Shown here one piece after another: positions 31,719 through 40,460 of a DNA stretch of 44,234 bases; the first letter of the stretch is position 1; every line of letters starts with the position of its first letter. Origin of the DNA: Gemmataceae bacterium (lineage in GTDB: Bacteria; Planctomycetota; Planctomycetia; Gemmatales; Gemmataceae). Both the position numbers and the translations under genes were made by a program. The DNA lies in contig JANWVV010000038.1 of assembly GCA_025055795.1 (NCBI GenBank), positions 1 through 44,234 on the forward strand. The letters are read 5' to 3'. The notes beneath the pieces were generated by a model. That model ran no database searches. It saw only the letters and a list, made by a program, of their open reading frames with translations, and was not told the DNA's origin.

Positions 31719-31861
31719 CTTGTACCGCTCAGCGGAACAGAGTGCCCGGTCAGATAAACAGTTGCTTTATTGCTGGTTGGGCGGATTGAGCAAGTGTGTC
31801 CGGAGTTGGTGGCCGGGGCCGACTGTCCTGCGGTGGCGGCAAGGAGTAAGGGGGCGTGCGG

Positions 31862-33487
31862 TCAAAGGCCACCCAGCCAGGGGGGCGTTTCACCGGGTGG
31901 CGGCAGCTTGACAATTCGCACGTTACGAATCTGGGGGTGGGCTTGGACAGCGGCAATTGCTTCCTCGGGGGGTGGACTGTCCAGGTTGAGAATACCGATG
32001 GCATCACCCCCCGGTGCCTGGCGTCCGACCGTCATCTGAGCAATGTTGACCTGATGGTTGCCGAAGATGGTGCCGACATAACCGATCAAGCCCGGGACGT
32101 CTCGGTGGTTGAAGAACATCATCACGCCATCGAGGTAACCTTCCATGCGGAAGGGGCCGAGCTGGACCAGGCGGGGGTACTGATCCCCGAAAAGGGTGCC
32201 AGCAGCCAGGGTAACCCCCTGTTCAGTCTCGACTTCAGTAGCGATCATAGCGGCAAAGTCACCCCGCTTGGGCGATGAGGATTCGCTGATCTCGATGCCG
32301 CGGTCGCTGGCCAGTACTTCGGCATTAACCAGGTTGACCCCTTCGCTGAGGCGGAATTCGAGTAATCCGGCGGTGAAGGCGGCTGTGAGCAGACGGGTCT
32401 TTTTGCCGGCCAGGTCTCCTTTGTAGACGATGGTGGCTCGGCGGACGGCCCCTTGAGCCAGTTGGGCCTGCAACAGGCCGAGACGGCGGGCCAGATCGAC
32501 AAACGGTCGGACCTCGGCCAGTTCCTGCGGATCGACAGCCGGCATGTTGACGGCGTTGGCTACTCGTCCCTGGAGCAGAAAGCTGGTGATCAGTTGGGCG
32601 GCCTCCAAGGCCACGGTTTCCTGGGCTTCTACCGTGGAGGCGCCCAGATGAGGGGTCAGCACCACGTTGGGCGCCCGCAGCAACGGGTTGTCGGCCGGTA
32701 GCGGCTCGATGGCAAAAACGTCGATACCAGCGCCCGCGATCAGGCCTTTGTGCAGGGCCTCCGCCAGGGCGGCCTCGTCTACGACGCCACCGCGGGCCAC
32801 ATTGATAATCCGGGCCGTTCGTTTCATCCGGGCTAGTTCACGTGCGCCGATCAGGCCACGGGTCTCGTCCGACAAGGGCACGTGCAAAGTGAGAAAATCG
32901 ACCTGGGGCAGCAGGTCGTCCAGACTGGCAGCCATTTCGTAGCCAAGTTCGGCCGCTTTAGCGGCACTGACAAACGGGTCGAGCACGAGGATCCGCATGT
33001 CGAAGGCTTTGGCCCGACGGGCCACTTCACGGCCGATGCGGCCTAAACCGATGATCCCCAGGGTTTTACCGGCTAGCTGGGTACCGATGAAAGCGTTACG
33101 GTCCCAGCCACCGCTTTTGAGGCGGGCGTCCGCTTCGGTGATGCGCCGGGCCAGGGCCAACAGTAACGCCAAGGTATGTTCAGCCGCGGAGATGGTATTG
33201 CCACCGGGCGTGTTCATGACCACGATCCCTTTGCGGGTGGCCGCGGCCACGTCAATGTTGTCGACCCCCACGCCCGCCCGGGCGATCGCCCGCAACCGCC
33301 CCGGCTGCTCCAGGCACGCCGCGGTAATCCGAGGTTGCGACCGCACAATACAAGCGTCACATTCCCGCAAGGCCGCGGCCAACTCCTCCCCTTTTAACCC
33401 CAGACGGATCTCCACCTCCAGACCCGCCTGACGCAACCACTCGATCCCCGCCGCCTCCAGTTTGTCGGCAATCAGTACCCGAGGCAT
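31862..33487 (-). CDS. serA: D-3-phosphoglycerate dehydrogenase, long form
   Basis: First enzyme of serine biosynthesis, oxidising 3-phosphoglycerate with NAD. Its 541 residues match the long type-1 form. The N-terminal substrate domain is followed by the NAD-binding motif GLGRIG (147-152). Catalytic Arg232 (NVARGG), Glu261 and His280 (TPHLGAS) are present, then the allosteric substrate-binding region (about 320-450) and a C-terminal ACT domain (PGLIGYVGTIFGNHQVNIAQM), which senses serine in regulated enzymes. ATG at 33487 starts the family-conserved PRVLIADKL. An ATG four codons upstream (33499) is possible; AAGGAGG lies close before it. Single gene. Confidence 0.96.
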   Translation of the reverse strand: MPRVLIADKLEAAGIEWLRQAGLEVEIRLGLKGEELAAALRECDACIVRSQPRITAACLEQPGRLRAIARAGVGVDNIDVAAATRKGIVVMNTPGGNTISAAEHTLALLLALARRITEADARLKSGGWDRNAFIGTQLAGKTLGIIGLGRIGREVARRAKAFDMRILVLDPFVSAAKAAELGYEMAASLDDLLPQVDFLTLHVPLSDETRGLIGARELARMKRTARIINVARGGVVDEAALAEALHKGLIAGAGIDVFAIEPLPADNPLLRAPNVVLTPHLGASTVEAQETVALEAAQLITSFLLQGRVANAVNMPAVDPQELAEVRPFVDLARRLGLLQAQLAQGAVRRATIVYKGDLAGKKTRLLTAAFTAGLLEFRLSEGVNLVNAEVLASDRGIEISESSSPKRGDFAAMIATEVETEQGVTLAAGTLFGDQYPRLVQLGPFRMEGYLDGVMMFFNHRDVPGLIGYVGTIFGNHQVNIAQMTVGRQAPGGDAIGILNLDSPPPEEAIAAVQAHPQIRNVRIVKLPPPGETPPWLGGL

Positions 33488-33906
33488 GATCCAGTTCATT
33501 TCCTCCTTGTTGCAGGCCACGCACCTGGTGGCCCAACCGCACAAAAATTCGCCTCTTCTGGCTACGGGCAATACCCGGCTTGCCCTCATCATACGTCGCC
33601 CGAGCCGGTCCTGCGGACTCCACCCGACACAGCCCATGACCAGACTTTGCCCCTTCCGCTCGCGGACGGTGTCCGATGGTCGGAGGCAGGGCTGTTCACA
33701 GGCAGGACATCCACGGACAGGTTATGAGTTGGCGTGACTTTGGCAGCCGTCGTCTTCTGGCAGAGGATGGGAACGAATAGCTCCAAGGCCTGAAAGCATC
33801 AGCCTCAACAAATGATCTAGCCAGTGGTAATACGGGACGCCTGTGAGCTAAAGTGTATCCCGTGGGTAAGGTTCGTGTATGGACTCTGTGATTGTCTGTG
33901 TATCCG
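33488..33906. other. Intergenic region between the MocA-like gene and serA
   Basis: A 419-bp gap. It contains a 6-bp inverted repeat ACGGGA/TCCCGT (33832-33837/33858-33863) with a 20-nt loop, no T-run, and no supported gene. Confidence 0.35.
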
Positions 33907-34587
33907 TTAGGGGGAAGCCGCGGCATCGGAAGCCAACAAGCGGGCGTAGTCGGCGGGGGTGTCCAGATCGGTCAGGATGTCAGGTTTTTCACAGGGTAGT
34001 TCGATCACGTTCGCAGCGGGATGGTGCAGCAGGGCGTTGATTCCACAGGTAGCGGGCAATGTCAGCAAGGGACGGACACAGTTGGCGGCCAACAAGAGAG
34101 GGTGGCCTCGGCGTCCTTGCCAGGTGGGTACCAGAATCGGTCCGCAGGGGCCCGCCCATGGGTTATCCGGCCCGGGCTTGGGCGACGATGTTATGTCGTC
34201 GCAGTGCTCGGTGGTCCAGCGGTGCACCAGGAGTTGGACGACGGCTACCGGCAACGTCGGATGATCCGCGGGCACCAGCAGCCAGGCGTCGGTGGGCAGG
34301 TGGAGCCAGCCTTGGCGACGCAGATAGTGCAGGCCATATTCCACCGTGGTACGCATGTCGGGGGTGGATGCCGGCAAAGTCAAAATGGCCGCTCCCGCCG
34401 CGGCGGCCCGTGCAGCTAGGGGAAAGCTCTCTGGCCCTATCACCACCAGCACCCGGTCGACTCCTCCTTGACGCACCGTGTGCACGACCGTTTCGACGAC
34501 GGTGCTGCCCTTCCAGGGCAGCAGCAGTTTGGGCCGTCCCATCCGCCGGCTCTGACCGGCCGCTGGAACAACGGCAACGACCGACAC
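33907..34587 (-). CDS. MobA-like NTP transferase (MocA/CTP:molybdopterin cytidylyltransferase type)
   Basis: A 226-residue nucleotidyltransferase. The N-terminal signature PAAGQSRRMGRPKLLLPW binds the nucleotide, and PADHPTLP holds a metal-binding Asp. The late GHPLLL and DILTDLDTPADY are as in MocA-type enzymes that attach CMP to molybdopterin for xanthine-dehydrogenase-class enzymes. Other MobA-like proteins act on sugars or phospholipid precursors, so molybdenum use is inferred mainly from the XdhC partner. The GTG start at 34587 overlaps the XdhC stop in TAGTG, giving translational coupling. Confidence 0.8.
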   Translation of the reverse strand: MSVVAVVPAAGQSRRMGRPKLLLPWKGSTVVETVVHTVRQGGVDRVLVVIGPESFPLAARAAAAGAAILTLPASTPDMRTTVEYGLHYLRRQGWLHLPTDAWLLVPADHPTLPVAVVQLLVHRWTTEHCDDITSSPKPGPDNPWAGPCGPILVPTWQGRRGHPLLLAANCVRPLLTLPATCGINALLHHPAANVIELPCEKPDILTDLDTPADYARLLASDAAASP

Positions 34588-35870
34588 TATGCAAACTCCT
34601 GAACAGCAGGGGTATCGGGACGTTCCAGAGAACTGGACGAAGAGGCTCCGGCGCAGGAGGTGGTTGGGCTTGGGAAAAGCGAGTTACCTCCAGCTTTGTT
34701 TTCAGCGTTGATAGCGGGCGGACCATCGGCGGATAGACCCTGCCCATCATCGGCGGAAATGGCTTGTGGGAAGCCGCGGAGAAACGACTCCGGTCCCAGG
34801 TTCCGCCAGGCGATCAGTTCGGCCACGATGCTGATGGCGATTTCCATGACGGACTGCGAGCCGATGGGCAGACCGATGGGTGCCCGAACGCGTTGCAGCA
34901 GAGTGGGCGACAGCCCGCGGTGCTGCAAATCTTCGAAGATGAGGCGGATCTTGCGGCGGCTGCCAATCATCCCCAGGTAGCCGCAGGGACTGGGAGCCAG
35001 GTGGAACAGGGCTTCTTCGTCGTGGTTGTGACCACGGGTAACAATGACGGCATACACGTCGGGATTCAAGCTGGGTGCCAGTTGCTGCAAGGCGGTGCCG
35101 ATCGGCGCTACCAGGCGGCGGCGTGCCTGAGGAAACCGTTCGGCGCTGGCGTAGCGGGCCCGGTCATCGAGCACCCATACATCAAAGTCCACGGCGGTGG
35201 CCAGTTGAGCAACCGCCTGTCCCACATGACCCGCTCCGACAATCAGGACCACCTTGCGTCGCGGCGTGGGTAACCAGGCCAAGCCCTGCCGGCAGGTAGG
35301 ACGTGCCGCTAAAGGCTCATCACCCGGGTGTGACCAGGGGCGTCGGCTGAGTACCTGCTGGACCACCTCCGTCGTGGTCACCGTTGGGCTACCCCAGGCC
35401 GCCAGCAACTGACTATCTGCAAACAGCCAGCGGCTCGTCCGCGACCACCAGGGGGTGTCCTCCAAGGCGATGACTTCGCAATGCCCCATGCCTGTCTGGA
35501 ACTGATCACGCAGGCGACGGTAGTAAGTCAGGGCGGTCTGGTCGGCATCGCTGCGGGCCGTCAGCGGATGGATCAATATGGTCATGCGACCACCGCAGAT
35601 AAGTCCATCATCCCAGCCATAGTCGCCGTCCAGGGTAAAGGTGCACAAAAGGGGAGCGGCCTGGTCATGCAGGCGGGCCAGGGCACGCCGCCGAACGTCT
35701 GCTTCAATGCATCCTCCCCCCAAGGTACCGCTCTGCCGACCATCGGCATAGACCAGCATGGCGGCCCCTGCCTTCTGCGGAGTACTGCCTCGCGTCTCTA
35801 CCACTTGACAGTACACGCACTCCAGGTTCTGGTCCCGCGCCGCTACCAACTCATCCAGCACGGTGTCCAT
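34587..35870 (-). CDS. XdhC/CoxI family protein (molybdenum hydroxylase accessory factor)
   Basis: A 427-residue protein. The N-terminal XdhC/CoxI domain carries TRGSTPQKAGAAMLV and SGTLGGGCIEADV with the family Cys. A C-terminal Rossmann domain has IVGAGHVGQAVAQLA and GYLGMIGSRRK. XdhC binds and sulfurates molybdenum cofactor for insertion into xanthine dehydrogenase-type enzymes. The last about 50 residues are Ser/Ala/Pro-rich and look disordered. ATG at 35870 follows GAGGGG; the in-frame start at 35903 is less likely. It is the first gene of a two-gene unit with the MocA-like protein. No molybdenum hydroxylase structural gene lies in the window. Confidence 0.9.
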   Translation of the reverse strand: MDTVLDELVAARDQNLECVYCQVVETRGSTPQKAGAAMLVYADGRQSGTLGGGCIEADVRRRALARLHDQAAPLLCTFTLDGDYGWDDGLICGGRMTILIHPLTARSDADQTALTYYRRLRDQFQTGMGHCEVIALEDTPWWSRTSRWLFADSQLLAAWGSPTVTTTEVVQQVLSRRPWSHPGDEPLAARPTCRQGLAWLPTPRRKVVLIVGAGHVGQAVAQLATAVDFDVWVLDDRARYASAERFPQARRRLVAPIGTALQQLAPSLNPDVYAVIVTRGHNHDEEALFHLAPSPCGYLGMIGSRRKIRLIFEDLQHRGLSPTLLQRVRAPIGLPIGSQSVMEIAISIVAELIAWRNLGPESFLRGFPQAISADDGQGLSADGPPAINAENKAGGNSLFPSPTTSCAGASSSSSLERPDTPAVQEFA

Positions 35871-36227
35871 GAGCCGGCACCCCTCGTGCACAAGACAAAG
35901 CACGACTTGCCTAAATCCATCGACCGTTGCAATCAGTCACCTTGCCGTCGTCCCCTGAAAGCAAGATTCAAACGTCGACAATCTCGCCAGCCGTTATGAC
36001 TTCGCCTGGCAGTAGAACTATTGCCTCTGTTCAGTCTGGTGAACGGGGTCTGCCTGATGCAGTTTGACGTAACCTATGGTTGCCATTAAGGTCGAGTGGG
36101 CTGGAATTCAGCAAGTGTTTTTCCCGGTGTCGCCGTTTGCCAGATAACGGGTTGTGCGCTTGGATGGTCGGATCCCTAAGCTCTCATCCACAGGGCACAA
36201 GTAGCGGGTTTGAATTGTCGGCTTATT
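35871..36227. other. Intergenic region, nothing recognised
   Basis: A 357-bp gap upstream of the XdhC gene. No supported frame, terminator or strong inverted repeat was seen; it should contain the promoter of the XdhC operon on the minus strand. Confidence 0.3.
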
Positions 36228-36911
36228 TTATTCGGCCATGGTATGGCCGATGACCGTCGCGGCAAAGCCGAGTTCCCCGCCTCCATTGACGGGAATAGTG
36301 AAGTCCAGGGTCAGGTGTTCCTGGGGTCGGGCCGTCAGTTGTGTTGTATTACTGGTTCCTTTGCGGTAGGGGAACAGTAACATCATGCTAGGGTGTTTGC
36401 GTCCGACGCTTTTGCCACTGAGGGTGTGCAGATCATCAACGGCCAGTGGCTCCGGTTTTTCATCCAGGGCTGCCGGCACCAGCAGTAGAAACTCGTTGTA
36501 AGGGGCTGTACCCATGTGGTCGCCATCCATCGGTTGGCGGGCAAAACGCAAGGTGTACACTCCGGGTTTAACCTTTTGCTTACGATAGTCGGACCAAGGT
36601 TGCAGCCACTGCACTGCACCAATCAGCGTGCCTTCTGGGATCGCGGCGTAGCCATCGGCCAGTTCCTTGCCTTTAAGAGGGAGTTCCTTGCGTCGCCAGA
36701 AGTGGGCGACTACCTGGCCGTTTTCGTCCCGTACTTCCAGCGTGGTCGGTGACAAAACGGCTTGGATCTCCGCCTTAAGATCATTCGGTACCGTTCTCTC
36801 GGTCACTCGGACCGTCCATTTGGGCAGGTCCGCGACTCCTACCGACGCCCAACAGACCACTCCGACAACCCCTACCAGTGTGACGATTATCAATCGTCGG
36901 TGCGCAAGCAT
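36228..36911 (-). CDS. Secreted protein of unknown function
   Basis: A 227-residue protein with a signal peptide (LIIVTLVGVVGVVCWASVGVA, cleavage before DLPKW). The mature part has beta-rich sequence, including VLSPTTLEVRDENGQVVAHFW, KPGVYTLRFARQPMDGDHMG and YNEFLLLVP. No catalytic motif, cofactor site or repeats were recognised. ATG at 36911 is supported by GGAGAGG about 8 nt upstream and by the signal peptide; an in-frame start at 36968 gives an unlikely polar leader. Probably periplasmic. It is a single gene on the minus strand. Confidence 0.7.
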   Translation of the reverse strand: MLAHRRLIIVTLVGVVGVVCWASVGVADLPKWTVRVTERTVPNDLKAEIQAVLSPTTLEVRDENGQVVAHFWRRKELPLKGKELADGYAAIPEGTLIGAVQWLQPWSDYRKQKVKPGVYTLRFARQPMDGDHMGTAPYNEFLLLVPAALDEKPEPLAVDDLHTLSGKSVGRKHPSMMLLFPYRKGTSNTTQLTARPQEHLTLDFTIPVNGGGELGFAATVIGHTMAE

Positions 36912-37360
36912 TATTTTTCCTCTCCAGATAGCACCTACATTGAGGTTTGGCTGGGGATCAGACATCAATGGACGTCACAAAAAGCAGCTATAATGAGGAC
37001 GGCCTTCGGGCAGACCTACCGCTTGTCAACCAAGGGTGTCGATCCGGTGTTTATCGAACGATAGTCCCTTTCTTTCAGGTCGAATGCTTGAGTGACAGCA
37101 AAATCATCTTCCCTTGTGGGGGATTGATCCACACGCTCCCGTCTCCACTATTCAGAGCTGACTGTGGGAGGGGACATGCTACCTGTCGTCCCATCTGAGC
37201 ATATCACCTCGGTTGAAGAGATACGGGTGTTACCCTATTACGTCTATTTACAGGCAATTTGTGGCCCTTGCCTCCGCCTTGTGGGGGACAAATGGCAGAA
37301 AGCGGTTTGAGTGAAAGCTCGCAAAGGGCACGCGCCGCACGAGACGGTGTCCAGGGAAGC
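36912..37360. other. Intergenic region, nothing recognised
   Basis: A 449-bp gap between two secreted-protein genes. A TATAAT occurs at 36989-36994 on the plus strand, without a matching -35 and without a plus-strand gene after it. The minus-strand frame at 37204-37407 has no family features. Confidence 0.3.
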
Positions 37361-38029
37361 TTAGCGGCTGGAGAATCGTCCCACAAACGCGCCGCGGCGG
37401 CCCGCATCCTGCCAAGTCTGGTTCAGCTCTTTGCCAGTGTAGGAGTGTTCAACGGTCATTGCTGCCACTGCCTGAACACCACGGGCCAGTGGGGGGTATT
37501 GGACCGATTCGTTGCCACATGCTTTATCATGTTCGGGATAGATGCACCGTGTGGCCACCTGGACGTTGTCTGCGGTCAGGCGTGCACAGGCTCCATTGTC
37601 GCAGGGGCACTGGCTGAGTTGCACCGGGGCCGAGCGGACCGCCACGATTTCGCCAATCAGATTGCCGGTCTGGGCACGCACGAAAGCTACCAAGGCTTGC
37701 CGTTGCTCCGCGTTGGCAGCAGTGTCGACGATGACCACCGCCTTGGCAGGTGCCGATTGCTTCAGACCCAGCGTGTCGCTGGCAGCTAGGACCACAGCCA
37801 CTGCCAGTCCATCCAGGTTGCAGCCGCGATAGCTACCTTGTTCAATTTTCCATGCCAGGACCGCGTTGCGGCCCGTCAGCCCAGTGTCGGCATTGGCAAA
37901 ACAGGAGCCGGTATACACGTCACAGGTCCGGGCCTCCAGATATTGGCCGCGAATGGTAGGGTTGCTGCTTTGCATCGGCTCAGCGGTCACCAGCGATAGT
38001 GCCGTCAGAAAAACGTACAGTCCGGCCAT
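37361..38029 (-). CDS. DUF1326-like secreted protein
   Basis: A 222-residue protein with a short signal peptide (MAGLYVFLTALSLVTA). The segment QYLEARTCDVYTGSCFANAD, then LAWKIEQGSYRGCNLDGLAVAVV, matches the pattern of DUF1326 proteins, whose function is unknown. There are at least eight cysteines in the mature part, including C36, C43, C141, C143, C148, C162 and C171; CPCDNGAC could bind metal or form disulfides. ATG at 38029 is chosen because GGGAGGGG precedes it by about 8 nt; the in-frame upstream extension to 38152 lacks a signal peptide. No partner gene is evident. Confidence 0.7.
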   Translation of the reverse strand: MAGLYVFLTALSLVTAEPMQSSNPTIRGQYLEARTCDVYTGSCFANADTGLTGRNAVLAWKIEQGSYRGCNLDGLAVAVVLAASDTLGLKQSAPAKAVVIVDTAANAEQRQALVAFVRAQTGNLIGEIVAVRSAPVQLSQCPCDNGACARLTADNVQVATRCIYPEHDKACGNESVQYPPLARGVQAVAAMTVEHSYTGKELNQTWQDAGRRGAFVGRFSSR

Positions 38030-38590
38030 GTCGAGCCCCTCCCTCTGTGGGCGAACTCCTATGTTACCTGTGAGATGGGAAACCCACGAGCGGATGTGGG
38101 ATTTCCCTTCCAATGCCCGCGGCAACAATCCATCTTTCATTCCGGCCCGCACAAAGCAATTGGGTAGCGTGGAATCGGGATTGCCCGCGGTGCTTCGCTG
38201 TCTCTTTTTTCACTGTAAACCGTTCGCTTCAAGCCGTCAAGCAAAAAGGACGGCCTCGACTGACTGTCTAGCTTGGGTACCAAATCTTCGAAAAACACTT
38301 GGGAACGGCTACCGCGGGTTAGGGATAGCCCACATAGCCAAATGGATCATCTCTTATTCCCATGCCTGTGCCGCTACAGTTAGCCCAATCGCGCACAGTG
38401 ACTGGGGTCAGCCACGAATCTGTGGATTGTAGCGAAAAGCACACATTGGTCGCCGTTCAGGAACCACAATTCAGAAAAGCGCACTATAGCTGGGGGCGAC
38501 ATTGGCATTGACATAGTCACATGGAGGGCTATCAGTTGATGAACGGTATCAGGCGATCTTGTGGGGGATTGACGGGGGTGATCGGCACAG
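38030..38590. other. Long divergent intergenic region
   Basis: A 561-bp gap between the DUF1326-like gene and the phosphatase gene. It contains a GCCGTC/GACGGC hairpin (38233-38238/38249-38254). A TTGACA (38508-38513) may belong to the phosphatase-LptF promoter, though the candidate -10 (TATCAG) is poor. A 25-codon frame (38521-38598) overlaps the phosphatase start by 8 nt and could be a coupled leader; support is thin. Confidence 0.35.
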
Positions 38591-39250
38591 ATGGGTAAGG
38601 CGTTGGCCGGAGGGCTTCGCTGGTTGCTGGGGGCAGGACTAGTGGTTATGGTATTGGCTCCCGCTCCCCTGTGGTACCGCTACCGGTACGTCGAGGCCAA
38701 ACGTTTGCGTGTCGTTACGGACGGCGTGTTGTATCGAGCAGGTCAGATGACAGCGGCCGGGCTGCGTGAGGCCATCCAACGGTATGGGATCCGCACCGTC
38801 ATCAATTTGCAGCATGAATCCCCGGATCCACTGTTACCGGAGTACTGGCTGGGTCGGGGCCGGATCCGGGAAAGCGAGCTATGTGCCCAATTGGGAGTGC
38901 GCTATGTTGTGCTGACCCCCGATCTGCTGCCAGAGAATAACCGCCTCGATCAAATACCGCCCGCAGTCGAGGATTTTCTGGCCATTCTGGACGATGTACG
39001 CAACCACCCCGTGTTGTTGCATTGTCGCGCCGGGTTGCATCGTACTGGTCGGCTGACGGCGATCTACCGCATGGAATACGAAGGCTGGTCGGCGGGGGAA
39101 GCTCTTCGGGAGCTGCGGGCGAATGGATATGGCTACATGGCCGCTAGCCAAGCCGATGACTTCATCATCCAATTTGTGCAGAACTACCGGCGGCGGTCAG
39201 AACGCCAGCCGCCTGTGGCTCCCTATCCGCGTCGAGGAACGGAGCCATGA
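38591..39250 (+). CDS. Membrane-anchored dual-specificity/tyrosine phosphatase
   Basis: A 219-residue protein with an N-terminal hydrophobic anchor (about residues 11-27), then a cysteine-phosphatase domain. Its signature HCRAGLHRTG places the nucleophile Cys145 and the phosphate-binding Arg151 in CX5R. RTVINLQHES is the strand before the active site, and an Asp in the 111-140 region (D111, D120, D134 or D135) would be the general acid. The fold suits phosphotyrosine, phospholipid or inositol-phosphate substrates. The gene overlaps the next by four bases (ATGA), so the two proteins are made together; a role in lipid or lipopolysaccharide handling is inferred from that. Confidence 0.85.
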   Translation: MGKALAGGLRWLLGAGLVVMVLAPAPLWYRYRYVEAKRLRVVTDGVLYRAGQMTAAGLREAIQRYGIRTVINLQHESPDPLLPEYWLGRGRIRESELCAQLGVRYVVLTPDLLPENNRLDQIPPAVEDFLAILDDVRNHPVLLHCRAGLHRTGRLTAIYRMEYEGWSAGEALRELRANGYGYMAASQADDFIIQFVQNYRRRSERQPPVAPYPRRGTEP

Positions 39251-40347
39251 TCACCACCTTGGATCGCATGCTGCTCTGGTCCTTCCTGCGCTCCTACGTA
39301 TTTGCAGGTGTTAGTTTTATCACTCTTTTTGTGGTGATTGATCTGTTCACCCACCTAGACGCCTACGTGAATCGCCCTGGGGGGTGGTGGGCCATCGTTC
39401 GGCACATCGCTTACTACTACCTAGTACGGTTGCCTCAGGTATTCGACCTGATGGCCGAGGCCATCACCCTGATGGCCGCTACCTTTACCGTCGCCTGGTT
39501 GTTACGCAACAACGAACTGTTGCCCCAGTTATCGGCGGGGATCCCAACGCGACGGGTAATCCGGCCTGTGCTGCTGGGGGCGACAGCCACCTTAGTATTA
39601 CCACCTCTCAATCAGGAGTTTGTCATTCCTGAACTGGCCGATCAGCTCATGACGTCGCGTGACGACCCCGAGGGGGCCAAAGCGCAGGTGTTACTGGGTA
39701 CCTTCGATAGTTCCGGTATCCATCTGGAAGGCCAGGCCGGCTTTCGTAAAGACAAGCGCATTGAGTGGTTATACGTCACCTTTCCCGAGCATTCGCCTGG
39801 GGGCATGATGCATCTGGTAGCGGCCGAGGCCTTTTACATTCCGCCGGGGGACGGCCCCCTTACCGGTGGCTGGTTGCTGATCAATGCCACTCCGGACAGC
39901 TTTTCCGGTCCTCCGCCCCTGAATTTGACCGTTCTAGGACCGGGCCGCTTCTTCCTGAAGGTCGAAACCGCCAATTTCGACGCGGTCAACCGGGGGAACA
40001 CCTGGTACGTCCACGCTGCCACCTCACGTCTTTACCAGTTGCTGACCAGTTCCGAGGGACGGCGCCAGGAGAAACTGGCCGTTTTGTTCCATACCCGGCT
40101 GACTCGCCCCTGTGTAGGAGTGCTCCTGGTGGTCTTAGGCGTGTCCGTCATTTTGTGGAATCCGCACCGGCATGTCGTGCTCAGCGCGGGTCTGTGCGTG
40201 GTTATCGGGGCGGGTTTTTACGTGTGCGTCCTGGGGTGCAAGGCCCTGGGTGATGCGGAATACATTACCCCACCGCTGGCCGCCTGGTTGCCCGTGATGT
40301 TGTACGGTCCGTTGGCTCTGCTCGCTTACGATGCCATGCACACCTGA
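39247..40347 (+). CDS. LptF/LptG family permease (YjgP/YjgQ)
   Basis: A 366-residue inner-membrane protein. Membrane helices lie at about residues 15-35, 55-80 and 100-115. A periplasmic beta-jellyroll-like domain follows (about 125-275), and the last three helices are at about 280-360, the LptF/LptG layout. LptF and LptG form the transmembrane pair that, with the ATPase LptB, extracts lipopolysaccharide from the inner membrane. Only one permease gene is present here; its partner and LptB must be elsewhere. ATG at 39247 lies within the ATGA overlap with the phosphatase stop. It supports a Gram-negative-type envelope. Confidence 0.85.
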   Translation: MITTLDRMLLWSFLRSYVFAGVSFITLFVVIDLFTHLDAYVNRPGGWWAIVRHIAYYYLVRLPQVFDLMAEAITLMAATFTVAWLLRNNELLPQLSAGIPTRRVIRPVLLGATATLVLPPLNQEFVIPELADQLMTSRDDPEGAKAQVLLGTFDSSGIHLEGQAGFRKDKRIEWLYVTFPEHSPGGMMHLVAAEAFYIPPGDGPLTGGWLLINATPDSFSGPPPLNLTVLGPGRFFLKVETANFDAVNRGNTWYVHAATSRLYQLLTSSEGRRQEKLAVLFHTRLTRPCVGVLLVVLGVSVILWNPHRHVVLSAGLCVVIGAGFYVCVLGCKALGDAEYITPPLAAWLPVMLYGPLALLAYDAMHT

Positions 40348-40353
40348 GACACC

Positions 40354-40368
40354 GGGCGTCCAACGCCC
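40354..40368. other. Small GC hairpin between convergent genes
   Basis: GGGCGT-cca-ACGCCC sits 7 nt after the LptF stop in the 113-bp convergent gap to carB. No T-run follows on either strand, so a terminator role is only possible. Confidence 0.25.
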
Positions 40369-40460
40369 AGTCCATGCGACGCTCGGATGGTCCCGATAGG
40401 CTCCGTGCAGCCGTTTGCGTGAACAGCTGACGATGTTCGCACAAGCGTAGACTTGAGGCA

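Noticed and set aside
33832..33863. ACGGGA/TCCCGT inverted repeat as terminator of the MocA-like gene
   Set aside because: A 20-nt loop and no T-run on either strand.
38521..38598. 25-codon leader frame overlapping the phosphatase start
   Set aside because: Plausible translational coupling, but no Shine-Dalgarno and no conserved composition; noted only in the gap description.
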